From NCBI GenBank assembly GCA_920105625.2, contig OV050032.1:127331829-127395828 (forward strand): a stretch of 64,000 nt of DNA, given 5' to 3'. The DNA comes from Clusia tigrina. Lineage: Eukaryota; Arthropoda; Insecta; Diptera; Clusiidae. Shown in pieces: positions 34,040 through 47,080 of this stretch (positions within the stretch are counted from its first letter, which is position 1; the number at the start of each line of letters is the position of its first letter). The notes under the pieces were generated by a model that ran no database searches, was not told the origin of the DNA, and saw only the letters and a program-made list of their open reading frames with translations. A program made the translations under genes and the position numbers.

Positions 34040-37000
34040 AATGGAGACACAAAGTTTTAAACATTTTTGTTATGCAAATTTGTATGAAACTTGCAATCTC
34101 CCTATATATAGAGTGAAAATATCCATGTTAAAATTGTGTTTCATTTCGCTGGCAGGATTTATTTTTTACAATTGCCGCACCATATACAACAGATCTGAGT
34201 ATTTATAACATCTAACGGAGACACAAAATTTTAAAGATTTTTGTGATGCAAATTTGTATGAAACTTGCAATCTGCCTATATATAGAGTGAAAATATACAT
34301 GTTAGATTTGTGTTTCATTTCGCTGCCAGGATCTACTTTTTACAATTGCCCCACCATATACAACAGATCCGAGTATTTAAAACATCTAACGGAGACACAA
34401 AGTTTTCCACATTTTTGTGATGCAAATTTGTATGAAACTTGCAATCTCCCTTTATATAGATTGAAAATATCCATGTTAAAATTGTGTTTCATTTCGCCGG
34501 CAGGATTTATTTTTTACAATTGCCCCACCATATACAACAGATCTGAGAATTTATAACATCTAATGGAGACACAAAGTTTTAAACATGTTTGTGATGCAAC
34601 TTTGTATGAATCTTGCAATCTGCCTATATATAGAGTGAAAATATCCATGTTAAATTTGTATTTCATTTCGCTGCCAGGATTTACTTGTTACAATTGCCCC
34701 ACCATATACAACAGATCTAAGTATTTATAATATCTAATGGAGACACAAAGTTTTAAACATTTTTGTCATGCAAATTTGTATGAAAATTGCAATCTGCCTA
34801 TATATAGGGTGAAAATATCCATGTTAAATTTGTGATTCATTTCGCTGGCAGGATTTATTTTTTACAATTGCCGCACCATATACAACAGATCTGAGTATTT
34901 ATAACATCTAACGGAGACACAAAATTTTAAGCATTTTTGTGATGCAAATTTGTATGAAACTTGCAATCTGCCTATATACGAGTATAGAGTGAAAATATAC
35001 ATGTTAAATTTGTGTTTCATTTCGGTGCCAGGATCTATTTTTTACAATTGCCCCACCATATACAATAGATCTGAGTATGTATAAATTCTAATGAAGACAC
35101 GAAATTTTAAACATTTTTGTGAAGCAAATTTGGATGAAACTTGCAATCTCCCTATATATAGAATGAAAATATACATTTTAAATTTCTGTTTCATTTCGGT
35201 GCCAGGATCTATTTTTTACAATTGCCCCACCATATACCACAGATCTGAGTATGTATAACATATAATGGAGACACAAAGTTTTAAAAATTTTTGTGATGCA
35301 AATTTGTATGAAAATTGCAATCTGCCTATATATAGAGTGAAAATATCCATGTTAAATTTGTATTTCATTTCGCTGCCAGGATTTACTTGTTACAATTGCC
35401 CCACCATATACAACAGATCTAAGTATTTATAATATCTAATGGAGACACAAAATTTTAAACATTTTTGTGATGCAAATTTGTATGAAACTTGCAATCTCCC
35501 TATATATAGAGTGAAAATATACATGTTAAAAATTGTGTTTCATTCATTTTTACAATTGCCCCACCATATACAACAGATCTGAGTATTTATAACATCTAAT
35601 GGAAACACAAAGTTTTAAACATTTTTGTGATGCAAATTTGTATGAATCTTGCAATCTGCCTATATATAGGGTGAAAATATCCATGTTAAATTTGTGATTC
35701 ATTTCGGTGCCAGGATCTATTTTTTACAATTGCCCCACCATATACAACAGATCTGAGTATGTATAACATCTAATGGAGACACGAAGTTTTAAACATTTTT
35801 GTGATGCAAATTTGTATGAAACTTGCAATCTGCCTATATATAGAGTGAAAATATCCATGTTAAATTTGTATTTCATTTCGCTGCCAGGATTTACTTGTTA
35901 CAATTGCCCCACCATATACAACATATCTAAGTATTTATAATATCTAATGGAGACACAAAGTTTTAAACATTTTTGTCATGCAAATTTGTATGAAAATTGC
36001 AATCTGCCTATATATAGGGTGAAAATATCCATGTTAAATTTGTGATTCATTTCGCTGGCAGGATTTATTTTTTACAATTGCCGCACCATATACAACAGAT
36101 CTGAGTATTTATAACATCTAATGGAAACACAAAGTTTTAAACATTTTTGTGATGCAAATTTGTATGAAACTTACAATCTCGCTATATATAGAGTGAAAAT
36201 ATCCATATTAAATTTGTGTTTCATTTTGCTGCCAAGATTTACTTTTTACAATTGCCCCACCATATACAACAGATCTGAGTATGTATAACATATAATGGAG
36301 ACACAAAGTTTTAAACATTTTTGTGATGCAAATTTATATGAAAATTGCAATCTGCCTATATACGAGTATAGAGTGAAAATATACATGTTAAATTTGTGTT
36401 TCATTTCGGTGCCAGGATCTATTTTTTACAATTGCCGCACCATATACAACAGATCTGAGTATTTATAACATCTAATGGAAACACAAAGTTTTAAACATTT
36501 TTGTGATGCAAATTTGTATGAAACTTACAATCTCGCTATATATAGAGTGAAAATATCCATATTAAATTTGTGATTCATTTCGCTGGCAGGATTTATTTTT
36601 TACAATTGCCGCACCATATACAACAGATCTGAGTATTTATAACATCTAACGGAGACACAAAATTTTAAACATTTTTGTGATGCAAATTTGTATGAAACTT
36701 GCAATCTGCCTATATACGAGTATAGAGTGAAAATATACATGTTAAATTTGTGTTTCATTTCGGTGCCAGGATCTATTTTTTACAATTGCCCCACCATATA
36801 CAACAGATCTGAGTATGTATAACATCTAATGGAGACACGAAGTTTTAAACATTTTTGTGATGCAAATTTGGATGAAACTTGCAATCTCCCTATATATAGA
36901 ATGAAAATATACATTTTAAATTTCTGTTTAATTTCGGTGCCAGGATCTATTTTTTACAATTGCCCCACCATATACCACAGATCTGAGTATGTATAACATA

Positions 37001-40000
37001 TAATGGAGACACAAAGTTTTAAACATTTTTGTGATGCAAATTTGTATGAAAATTGCAATCTGCCTATATATAGAGTGAAAATATCCATGTTAAATTTGTA
37101 TTTCATTTCGCTGCCAGGATTTACTTGTTACAATTGCCCCACCATATACAACAGATCTAAGTATATATAATATCTAATGGAGACACAAAATTTTAAACAT
37201 TTTTGTGATGCAAATTTGTATGAAACTTGCAATCTCCCTATATATAGAGTGAAAATATACATGTTAAAAATTGTGTTTCATTCATTTTTACAATTGCCCC
37301 ACCATATACAACAGATCTGAGTATTTATAACATCTAATGGAAACACAAAGTTTTAAGCATTTTTGTGATGCAAATTAGTATGAATCTTGCAATCTGCCTA
37401 TATATAGGGTGAAAATATCCATGTTAAATTTGTATTTCATTTCGCTGCCAGGATTTACTTGTTACAATTGCCCCACCATATACAACAGATCTAAGTATAT
37501 ATAATATCTAATGGAGACACAAAGTTTTAAACATTTTTGTCATGTAAATTTGTATGAAAATTGCAATCTGCCTATATATAGGGTGAAAATATCCATGTTA
37601 AATTTGTGATTCATTTCGCTGGCAGGATTTATTTTTTACAATTGCCGCACCATATACAACAGATCTGAGTATTTATAACATCTAATGGAAACACAAAGTT
37701 TTAAACATTTTTGTGATGCAAATTTGTATGAAACTTACAATCTCGCTATATATAGAGTGAAAATATCCATATTAAATTTGTGTTACATTTCGCTGCCAAG
37801 ATTTTCTTTTTACAATTGCCCCACCATATACAACAGATCTGAGTATGTATAACATATAATGGAGACACAAAGTTTTAAACATTTTTGTGATGCAAATTTA
37901 TATGAAAATTGCAATCTGCCTATATACGAGTATAGAGTGAAAATATACATGTTAAATTTGTGTTTCATTTGGGTGCCAGGATCTATTTTTTACAATTGCC
38001 GCACCATATACAACAGATCTGAGTATTTATAACATCTAATGGAAACACAAAGTTTTAAACATTTTTGTGATGCAAATTTGTATGAAACTTACAATCTCGC
38101 TATATATAGAGTGAAAATATCCATATTAAATTTGTGTTTCATTTCGCTGCAAAGATTTACTTTTTACAATTGCCTCACCATATACAACATATCTGAGTAT
38201 TTATAACATCTAATGGAGACACAAAGTTTTAAACATTTTTGTCATGCAAATTTGTATGAAAATTGCAATCTGCCTATATATAGGGTGAAATTATCCATGT
38301 TAAATTTGTGATTCATTTCGCTGGCAGGATTTATTTTTTACAATTGCCGCACCATATACAACAGATCTGAGTATTTATAACATTTAACGGAGACACAAAA
38401 TTTTAAACATTTTTGTGATGCAAATTTGTATGAAACTTGCAATCTGCCTATATACGAGTATAGAGTAAAAATATACATGTTAAATTTGTGTTTCATTTCG
38501 GTGCCAGGATCTATTTTTTACAATTGCCCCACCATATACAACAGATCTGAGTATGTATAACATCTAATGGAGACACAAAGTTTTAAACATTTTTGTGATG
38601 CAAATTTGTATGAAAATTGCAATCTGCCTATTTATAGAGTGAAAATATCCATGTTAAATTTGTATTTCATTTCGCTGCCAGGATTTACTTGTTACAATTG
38701 CCCCACCATATACAACAGATCTGAGTATTTATAACATCTAATGGAAACACAAAGTTTTAAACATTTTTGTGATGCAAATTAGAATGAATCTTGCAATCTG
38801 CCTATATATAGGGTGAAAATATCCATCTTAAATTTGTGATTCATTTCGCTGGCAGGATTTATTTTTTACAATTGCCGCACCATATACATACAACAGATCT
38901 GAGTATTTATAACATCTAATGGAAACACAAAGTTTTAAACATTTTTGTGATGCAAATTTGTATGAAACTTACAATCTCGCTATATATAGAGTGAAAATAT
39001 CCATATTAAATTTGTGTTTCATTTCGCTGCCAAGATTTACTTTTTACAAATGCCCCACCATATACAACAGATCTGAGTATGTATAACATATAATGGAGAC
39101 ACAAAGTTTTAAACATTTTTGTGATGCAAATTTATATGAAAATTGCAATCTGCCTATATACGAGTATAGAGTGAAAATATACATGTTAAATTTGTGTTTC
39201 ATTTCGGTGCCAGGATTTATTTTTTACAATTGCCGCACCATATACAACAGATCTGAGTATTTATAACATCTAATGGAAACACAAAGTTTTAAACATTTTT
39301 GTGATGCAAATTTGTATGAAACTTACAATCTCGCTATATATAGAGTGAAAATATCCATATTAAATTTGTGTTTCATTTCGCTGCCAAGATTTACTTTTTA
39401 CAATTGCCCCACCATATACAACAGATCTGAATATTTATAACATCTAATGGAGACACAAAGTTTTAAACATTTTTGTCATGCAAATTTGTATGAAAATTGC
39501 AATCTACCTATATATAGGGTGAAAATATCCATGTTAAATTTGTGATTCATTTCGCTGGCAGGATTTATTTTTTACAATTGCCGCACCATATACAACAGAT
39601 CTGAGTATTTATAACATCTAACGGAGACACAAAATTTTAAACATTTTTGTGATGCAAATTTGTATGAAACTTGCAATCTGCCTATATACGAGTATAGAGT
39701 GAAAATATACATGTTAAATTTGTGTTTCATTTCGGTGCCAGGATCTATTTTTTACAATTGCCCCACCATATACAACAGATCTGAGTATGTATAACATCTA
39801 ATGGAGACACGAAGTTTTAAACATTTTTGTGATGCAAATTTGGATGAAACTTGCAATCTCCCTATATATAGAATGAAAATATACATTTTAAATTTCTGTT
39901 TCATTTCGGTGCCAGGATCTATTTTTTACAATTGCCCCACCATATACCACAGATCTGAGTATGTATAACATATAATGGAGACACAAAGTTTTAAACATTT

Positions 40001-42412
40001 TTGTGATGCAAATTTGTATGAAACTTGCAATCTCCCTATATATAGAGTGAAAATATACATGTTAAAAATTGTGTTTCATTCATTTTTACAATTGCCCCAC
40101 CATATACAACAGATCTGAGTATTTATAACATCTAATGGAAACACAAAGTTTTAAACATTTTTGTGATGCAAATTAGAATGAATCTTGCAATCTGCCTATA
40201 TATAGGGTGAAAATATCCATGTTAAATTTGTGATTCATTTCGCTGGCAGGATTTATTTTTTACAATTGCCGCACCATATACATACAACAGATCTGAGTAT
40301 TTATAACATCTAATGGAAACACAAAGTTTTAAACATTTTTGTGATGCAAATTTGTCTGAAACTTACAATCTCGCTATATATAGAGTGAAAATATCCATAT
40401 TAAATTTGTGTTTCATTTCGCTGCCAAGATTTACTTTTTACAAATGCCCCACCATATACAACAGATCTGAGTATGTATAACATATAATGGAGACACAAAG
40501 TTTTAAACATTTTTGTGATGTAAATTTATATGAAAATTGCAATCTGCCTATATACGAGTATAGAGTGAAAATATACATGTTAAATTTGTGTTTCATTTCG
40601 GTGCCAGGATCTATTTTTTACAATTGCCGCACCATATACAACAGATCTGAGTATTTATAACATCTAATGGAAACACAAAGTTTTAAACATTTTTGTGATG
40701 CAAATTTGTATGAAACTTACAATCTCGATATATATAGAGTGAAAATATCCATATTAAATTTGTGTTTCATTTCGCTGCCAAGATTTACTTTTTACAATTG
40801 CCCCACCATATACAACAGATCTGAGTATTTATAACATCTAATGGAGACACAAAGTTTTAAACATTTTTGTCATGCAAATTTGTATGAAAATTGCAATCTA
40901 CCTATATATAGGGTGAAAATATCCATGTTAAATTTGTGATTCATTTCGCTGGCAGGATTTATTTTTTACAATTGCCGCACCATATACAACAGATCTGAGT
41001 ATTTATAACATCTAACGGAGACACAAAATTTTAAACATTTTTGTGATGCAAATTTGTATGAAACTTGCAATCTGCCTATATACGAGTATAGAGTGAAAAT
41101 ATACATGTTAAATTTGTGTTTCATTTCGGTGCCAGGATCTATTTTTTACAATTGCCCCACCATATACAACAGATCTGAGTATGTATAACATCTAATGGAG
41201 ACACGAAGTTTTAAACATTTTTGTGATGCAAATTTGGATGAAACTTGCAATCTCCCTATATATAGAATGAAAATATACATTTTAAATTTCTGTTTCATTT
41301 CGGTGCCAGGATCTATTTTTTACAATTGCCCCACCATATACCACAGATCTGAGTATGTATAACATATAATGGAGACACAAAGTTTTAAACATTTTTGTGA
41401 TGCAAATTTGTATGAAAATTGCAATCTGCCTATATATAGAGTGAAAATATCCATATTCAATTTGTATTTCATTTCGCTGCCAGGATTTACTTGTTACAAT
41501 TGCCCCACTATATACAACAGATCTAAGTATTTATAATATCTAATGGAGACACAAAATTTTAAACATTTTTGTGATGCAAATTTGTATGAAACTTGCAATC
41601 TCCCTATATATAGAGTGAAAATATACATGTTAAAAATTGTGTTTCATTCATTTTTACAATTGCCCCACCATATACAACAGATCTGAGTATTTATAACATC
41701 TAATGGAAACACAAAGTTTTAAACATTTTTGTGATGCAAATTAGTATGAATCTTGCAATCTGCCTATATATAGATTGAAAATATCCATGTTAAATTTGTG
41801 ATTCATTTCGGTGCCAGTATCTATTTTTTACAATTGCCCCACCATATACAACAGATCTGAGTATGTATAACATCTAATGGAGACACGAAGTTTTAAACAT
41901 TTTTGTGATGCAAATTTGTATGAAACTTGCAATCTGCCTATATATAGAGTGAAAATATCCATGTTAAATTTGTATTTCATTTCGCTGGCAGGATTTATTT
42001 TTTACAATTGCCGCACCATATACAACAGATCTGAGTATTTATAACATCTAACGGAGACACAAAATTTTAAACATTTTTGTGATGCAAATTTGTATGAAAC
42101 TTGCAATCTGCCTATATACGAGTATAGAGTGAAAATATACATGTTAAAGTTGTGTTTCATTTCGGTGCCAGGATCTATTTTTTACAATTGCCCCACCATA
42201 TACAACAGATCTGAGCATGTATAACATCTAATGGAGACACGAAGTTTTAAACATTTTTGTGATGCAAATTTGTATGAAACTTGCAATCTCCCTATATATA
42301 AAATGAAAATATAAAGTTTAAATTTGTATTTCATTTCGCTGCCAAGATTTACTTTTTACAATTGCCCCACCATATACAACAGATCTGAGTATTTATAACA
42401 TCTAATGGAGAC
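34040..42412 (+). repeat. 174-bp satellite array, block 8 (about 48 monomers, higher-order structure)
   Basis: The longest uninterrupted satellite run. Markers recur as a group: 180-bp monomers with CGAGTA; 160-bp monomers that have lost the CGCTGCCAGG segment (starting near 35439, 37177, 39974 and 41542); a 4-bp insertion CATATACATACAAC (38881 and 40275, 1.39 kb apart); and monomers with TTTGGATGAAAC (near 35130, 36867, 39839 and 41233). The last two spacings show an eight-monomer higher-order unit of about 1.39 kb at 38.9-41.7 kb, with longer unequal units to the left. Confidence 0.95.
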
Positions 42413-42845
42413 AGTTTCTCAGGGGAGACAGGTAGGTCTGTGATTTCATCGTTTTGCCTTTGATTTAATAACTTGAGCACAATAAGTTTTTTCTATAAGT
42501 TATTTCTTTCAAGTAGATAAAACAATTTATGGGTTAACCAAACTTAATACACTTCTAACGTGTTTACTTAAAGTACGTAAATCGATTTATAAGTTAGTAA
42601 TACAACTTAATACACTTCTGACGTGTTTATTTAAAACAATTAATACACAGCTGAACGATCAAAGGTTTAATTGCCAACTGAACTCTCCACTCAACCTGAG
42701 TCGGCACTCACACCACAGGAAAAAAGATGGCTGCGGCCTGCCGTACGACTTTGGCGGGAATTCTCTCAGCACTGAGTTAAGCTCAGAGTCTCATGGTGAC
42801 TGTGAGCAGGCGGCAGCCATCGTCAGGAGGGCTCCGGCGCGAACA
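42413..42845 (-). mobile_element. Solo-LTR-like unit 4 (433 bp, damaged)
   Basis: Copy of the 450-bp unit with its first base changed (AG for TG) and a 17-bp deletion near 42696 that explains its shorter length. GAGAC is kept on both flanks (42408-42412 and 42846-42850). The plus-strand open frame seen in other copies is broken here, with a stop (TTAAGCTCAG) replacing TTCCGCTCAG. Confidence 0.7.
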
Positions 42846-43609
42846 GAGACACAAAATTTTAAAAATGTTTGTGATGCAAATTTGTATGAAACTTGCAATC
42901 TGCCTATATATAGAGTGAAAGTATACATGTTAAATTTGTGTTTCATTTCGCTGCCAGGATTTACTTTTTACAATTGCCCCACCATATACAACAGATCTGA
43001 GTATGTATAACATTTAATGGAGACACAAATTTTTAAATATTTTTGTGATGCAAATTCTTATGAAACTTGCAATCTCCCTATATATAGAGTGAAAATATCC
43101 ATATTAAATTTGTGTTTCATTTCGCTAACCAGGATCTACTTTTTACAATTTCCCCATCATATACAACAGATCCGAGTATTTATAACATCTACCGGAGACA
43201 CAAAGTTTTCATCGTTTTTGTGATGCAAATTTGTATGTAACTTGCAATCTCGCTATATATAGGGTGAAAATATCCATGTTAAATTTGTGTTTCATTTCGC
43301 TGCCAGGATTTACTTTTTACACTTGCCCCATCATTTACAACAGATCTGAGTATTTATAACATCTAATGGAGACACAAAATTTTAAACATTTTTGTGATGC
43401 AAATTTGTATGAATCTTGCAATCTCCCTTTATATAGATTGAAAATATCTATGTTAAAATTGCGTTTCATTTCGCCGGCAGGATTTATTTTTTACAATTGC
43501 CCCATCATGAACAACAGATCTGAGAATTTATAACATCTAATGGAGACCTAAAGTTTTAAACATGTTTGTGATGCAAATTTGTAGTAATCTTGCAATCTGC
43601 CTATATATA
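42846..43609 (+). repeat. 174-bp satellite array, block 9 (about 4.4 monomers)
   Basis: Satellite between LTR-like unit 4 and LINE copy B. It is more diverged than neighbouring blocks (for example TTTCCCCATCATATAC and CCCCATCATGAAC) and ends inside a monomer at TATATATA, where the LINE begins. Confidence 0.94.
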
Positions 43610-43973
43610 TTCATTTATTTTAAAGCGTTCACATATAAGACAGGGTCTTTTAAATGCGTCAAGAAGTATCCGAATAGCAATGAATTATATATAACAAAAA
43701 TTACTTAAAATAAGACTAAGAATGTAAGTTAAATTAAACTAAATTATTAGATCAGACAAATAAATAAGTTAAGATCAGATAAATAAATAATTAAACATAT
43801 AAATAATTGAATAAATAAATAATTAACTTTAAAAATAAATAATTTTTCTGAAATAAGGAAAAGTCAGATCAGAAAAACAATTAATAAACAAAAAGGAAAC
43901 AAAAAGTAGGAAAGCAGAAAAAAGGGGGGAAAAAAAAAAATAAATAAAAAACAAAAAATAAAAAAAAATAGCA
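43610..43973 (-). other. 3' UTR and AT-rich tail of LINE copy B
   Basis: Matches the copy A 3' UTR over most of its length (the GCGTTCACATATAAGACAGG block and the AAATAAATAA runs). It differs in the poly-A-like stretch just past ORF2 (GGGGGGAAAAAAAAAA near 43925) and at the outer end, TTCATTTATTTTAAAG. Confidence 0.82.
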
Positions 43974-46829
43974 TTAAGAGAAGTAGTGAAAAACTGCTTG
44001 CTTAAAGTTGTGCTTACTTGATATACTCCTAATTGCCAAAGGCAACGAATTCCACAACCTGATGGCGTTCACAAAAAAGAGTCTATTCGAGTTTAAATAC
44101 TTGTAATTAGGGACTAAGAGGTTCATATTTCTCCTCGATCTACAAAACTTCAACTTTACAAACAAATAATTAGGTGTTCGCGTGTATATTAAGTTATGTA
44201 GAAATATGCAATTTCTAGCATCCATATAATTAAAAATATTGCAACCAAGGACCTGATTGCAAAACTTACTGATATGGTCAAACTTTCTTAAACCATATAC
44301 ATATCTTGTAGCATTATTGAATGCCACCTGCAACTTATGCCTGGAACCCGAGTCAAGTTTACCATAAACAACCTCTGAGTAAGTTATGATCGGTACAATA
44401 AGCTGAAGCACCAACCTCCTTCTGGTCTCAGCAGGCACAAATGATGCAGTCCTCCTCAAATTCCGTAAGGTATAGTATACCTTACTCACCACTGAATTTA
44501 TGTGATCCTCACAGGATAGTACGGAGTTAATGTGGTATCCAAGGTTTTTTACTTTTTCAACAAATTTAAGTTTTGTATCATTTAGTGAAATTGTCGGTAT
44601 ATCAGAGGAAGGGTAACCAGACTTGGAAATCGGGAGGACATATGATTTTTGGGAGTTGAGCTTCAGCCTATTAGCTATAGCCCATTCTGCTATTATGATC
44701 AAGTCTTCGTTTACCCTAGCACATAAATCATCAATGAGACCAATAGGTCTGGACAAATACAATTGAAGGTCATCAGCATATGCATGCATGGTAACATGAC
44801 GACACTTACTGAAAATGTCATCTATGAACAGTGTAAACAAAAGTGGACCAAGCACTGACCCCTGAGGCACCCCACAGGTTGAATTACTGAACGCAGACAC
44901 ATTCTTTCCCACCCTAACCCTTTGAGACCTTCCAACCAAGTAACTATTTAACATACGGACCGCCGAGCTGGAAAAACCAAAATTCAACCGTAGCTTTTCA
45001 CATAGTAATGAGTGATCTACAGAATCGAATGCTTTAGAGAAATCTAACAGACAAAGCAAGGTCAAATGTCTCATATCAAATGACTCTCTGATGTCATCCA
45101 ATATTTTAACAACAGCAGTGGAGCAGCTGTGTCCAGGCCGAAAACCAGATTGGAGTGGGGAAATAAGGTCAAATTTTCTGACGTGTTCTGAGATTTGCTC
45201 AGCCATGAGAGATTCACATACCTTTGATAAAGCCGACAACAAACTTACAGGACGGAAATCAGACGGTACATTAGCATTGGACTTTTTAGCTATAGGGATA
45301 ATCGTCGCTATTTTCCAAATACTGGGGAAGCAGGAGCTCGTTAAACAATGGTTAATTATATGGGTCAACGGGCTTAGAATGAAAGGCAAAATAAGTTTAA
45401 TAAATTTAATAGGAATTCCATCCTCTCCGACAGCATTTGACTTTATCTTGTTGACACAGCGAGCAACATCATCTTCACCCACAGAAATAAACTCAAACAC
45501 AAATGGGCATTCAGAAACACAGTCCCTCGCAACTACAGCAGACATATCATCAGCAGACACTGAACTACTACCAAAATAGTCATTCAGAATACCCGGATCA
45601 ATCCGACAATCTTCAGATTTCCCATTGCATACCCCAGCTTGTCTCAAATTATTCCACAGCTGCTTGGAAGGTCGTGCCAAACATAGTTTGGACATGAAAA
45701 ATCTGCGCTTAGCCAATTTAATAGTAGAATTTGCATCATTTCTAGCTCTTTTGTGCTCTTCCCATCTAGATGCAGTTGGATTTCTTTTCCACTGATTGTA
45801 TGTTCTATGCCGTTTTTTAATAGCCAATTGGGCATTCTTCGTAAACCAGGGACAACTGCTGTTAGTGACAGAACGAGTAACAAGTGGAACATGCAAGTCA
45901 AACAAGGCACCAATTCTGTACATAAAAGAATCCAGCTTTTCATTCACAGAGCTAAACAGCCTACATTCAGACCAATTAATAAGTGACAGGTCATTAAACA
46001 AAGAATCAAGATTAATTGATTTATAGTCTCGAAAGGAAAAAGAATTTTCAGCAACCACTGGGTTTAGATTTACATTCACTGAACAAAAAATTAGATCGTG
46101 GTCGGATATAAACGATAATTGGTCAAAGATCATAACTGAAGAAATATCCGAAACCAGAAAAACATCCAACAAACTTGGAGAAGCATTATCTGCAAAGCGT
46201 GTTGGCATACTGGTATTCAGCACTTGCAGTCCAACTTCAGAAATTTTACAAATGAATTGCTTGGCAAGACTGTCCTTACATAACATGTTTATATTGAAAT
46301 CACCACACACAATAAAATGATCATAATCGATTACACAATTTGACAAAGTAGCAAAGAACGGATCCAAACAGCAGTAACGATAAGGATTATATACACACGA
46401 CAGAAAAACTTTTGTGCTATTGTCATAAATTTCAACATTTAGAAATTCCACATCTGAGCCTCCAGACATATTCAACAAATTCACTCTTAAATTACTTTTA
46501 CAATATATTGCCACACCCCCGCCTTTTTTGTCTAATCTATCGTTTCGAAAAAGCTTGTAATTACCTATATTCAGGCAAGAGTCACCTATACCTTCATGCA
46601 ACCAGGTTTCGGATACACAAATTACATCAACAGATGAATTCTCAAAGCAGTGTCTAACATAATCCATCTTAGAATCACTTAGACTCCTCGCATTAAAATG
46701 TACAATGTTTAATCCAGAGCGCTGGCTGCATAAAACGCCAATCAATGTTTTATGAACGTCACTGGAGGCAGAAACTTCATCACCCATAATTAGCATAAAA
46801 ATACATATCAGCAACACAACAATAAGCAC
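43974..46829 (-). CDS. LINE ORF2, AP endonuclease-reverse transcriptase, copy B (intact)
   Basis: 951 codons from the first ATG; the hydrophobic start makes the Met at codon 15 (MGDEVSASS) an equally good choice. N-terminal AP-type endonuclease: N46 in HFNARS, E74 in SETW, then GDFN and SDHD, which together form the catalytic set that nicks target DNA. The RT domain has DFRPVSLLS, LDFSKAFDSVDH, GVPQGSVLGPLL and the catalytic YADD at residues 684-687 (44769-44780). The C-terminal region ending FFVNAIRLWNSLP is typical of CR1-like and related LINEs. There is no RNase H domain. I see no frame break, so the protein may be functional, but this copy has lost its promoter and cannot propagate as an autonomous unit. 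Confidence 0.92.
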   Translation of the reverse strand: MLIVVLLICIFMLIMGDEVSASSDVHKTLIGVLCSQRSGLNIVHFNARSLSDSKMDYVRHCFENSSVDVICVSETWLHEGIGDSCLNIGNYKLFRNDRLDKKGGGVAIYCKSNLRVNLLNMSGGSDVEFLNVEIYDNSTKVFLSCVYNPYRYCCLDPFFATLSNCVIDYDHFIVCGDFNINMLCKDSLAKQFICKISEVGLQVLNTSMPTRFADNASPSLLDVFLVSDISSVMIFDQLSFISDHDLIFCSVNVNLNPVVAENSFSFRDYKSINLDSLFNDLSLINWSECRLFSSVNEKLDSFMYRIGALFDLHVPLVTRSVTNSSCPWFTKNAQLAIKKRHRTYNQWKRNPTASRWEEHKRARNDANSTIKLAKRRFFMSKLCLARPSKQLWNNLRQAGVCNGKSEDCRIDPGILNDYFGSSSVSADDMSAVVARDCVSECPFVFEFISVGEDDVARCVNKIKSNAVGEDGIPIKFIKLILPFILSPLTHIINHCLTSSCFPSIWKIATIIPIAKKSNANVPSDFRPVSLLSALSKVCESLMAEQISEHVRKFDLISPLQSGFRPGHSCSTAVVKILDDIRESFDMRHLTLLCLLDFSKAFDSVDHSLLCEKLRLNFGFSSSAVRMLNSYLVGRSQRVRVGKNVSAFSNSTCGVPQGSVLGPLLFTLFIDDIFSKCRHVTMHAYADDLQLYLSRPIGLIDDLCARVNEDLIIIAEWAIANRLKLNSQKSYVLPISKSGYPSSDIPTISLNDTKLKFVEKVKNLGYHINSVLSCEDHINSVVSKVYYTLRNLRRTASFVPAETRRRLVLQLIVPIITYSEVVYGKLDSGSRHKLQVAFNNATRYVYGLRKFDHISKFCNQVLGCNIFNYMDARNCIFLHNLIYTRTPNYLFVKLKFCRSRRNMNLLVPNYKYLNSNRLFFVNAIRLWNSLPLAIRSISSKHNFKQAVFHYFS

Positions 46830-47080
46830 TACAGTAATAGAAGAAGCAGATAGTAGAGAAGAGGAAATTACTTAAAAAAATAGTCGAGCACAAGGCATAT
46901 AGAGAGAGAGCATTTAAGCTATTAATATATGTAAATGTGCAATTTAACACTTGAATAAAAATAAAGAAGAAACTAAATAGTGAAGTTGAGAGTAATATAG
47001 AATAATAAATTAAAATAAAATAAATAGAATAATACATTAAATAGAATAATAAATTAAAATAATCAAGTAAAAGTTGAGTT

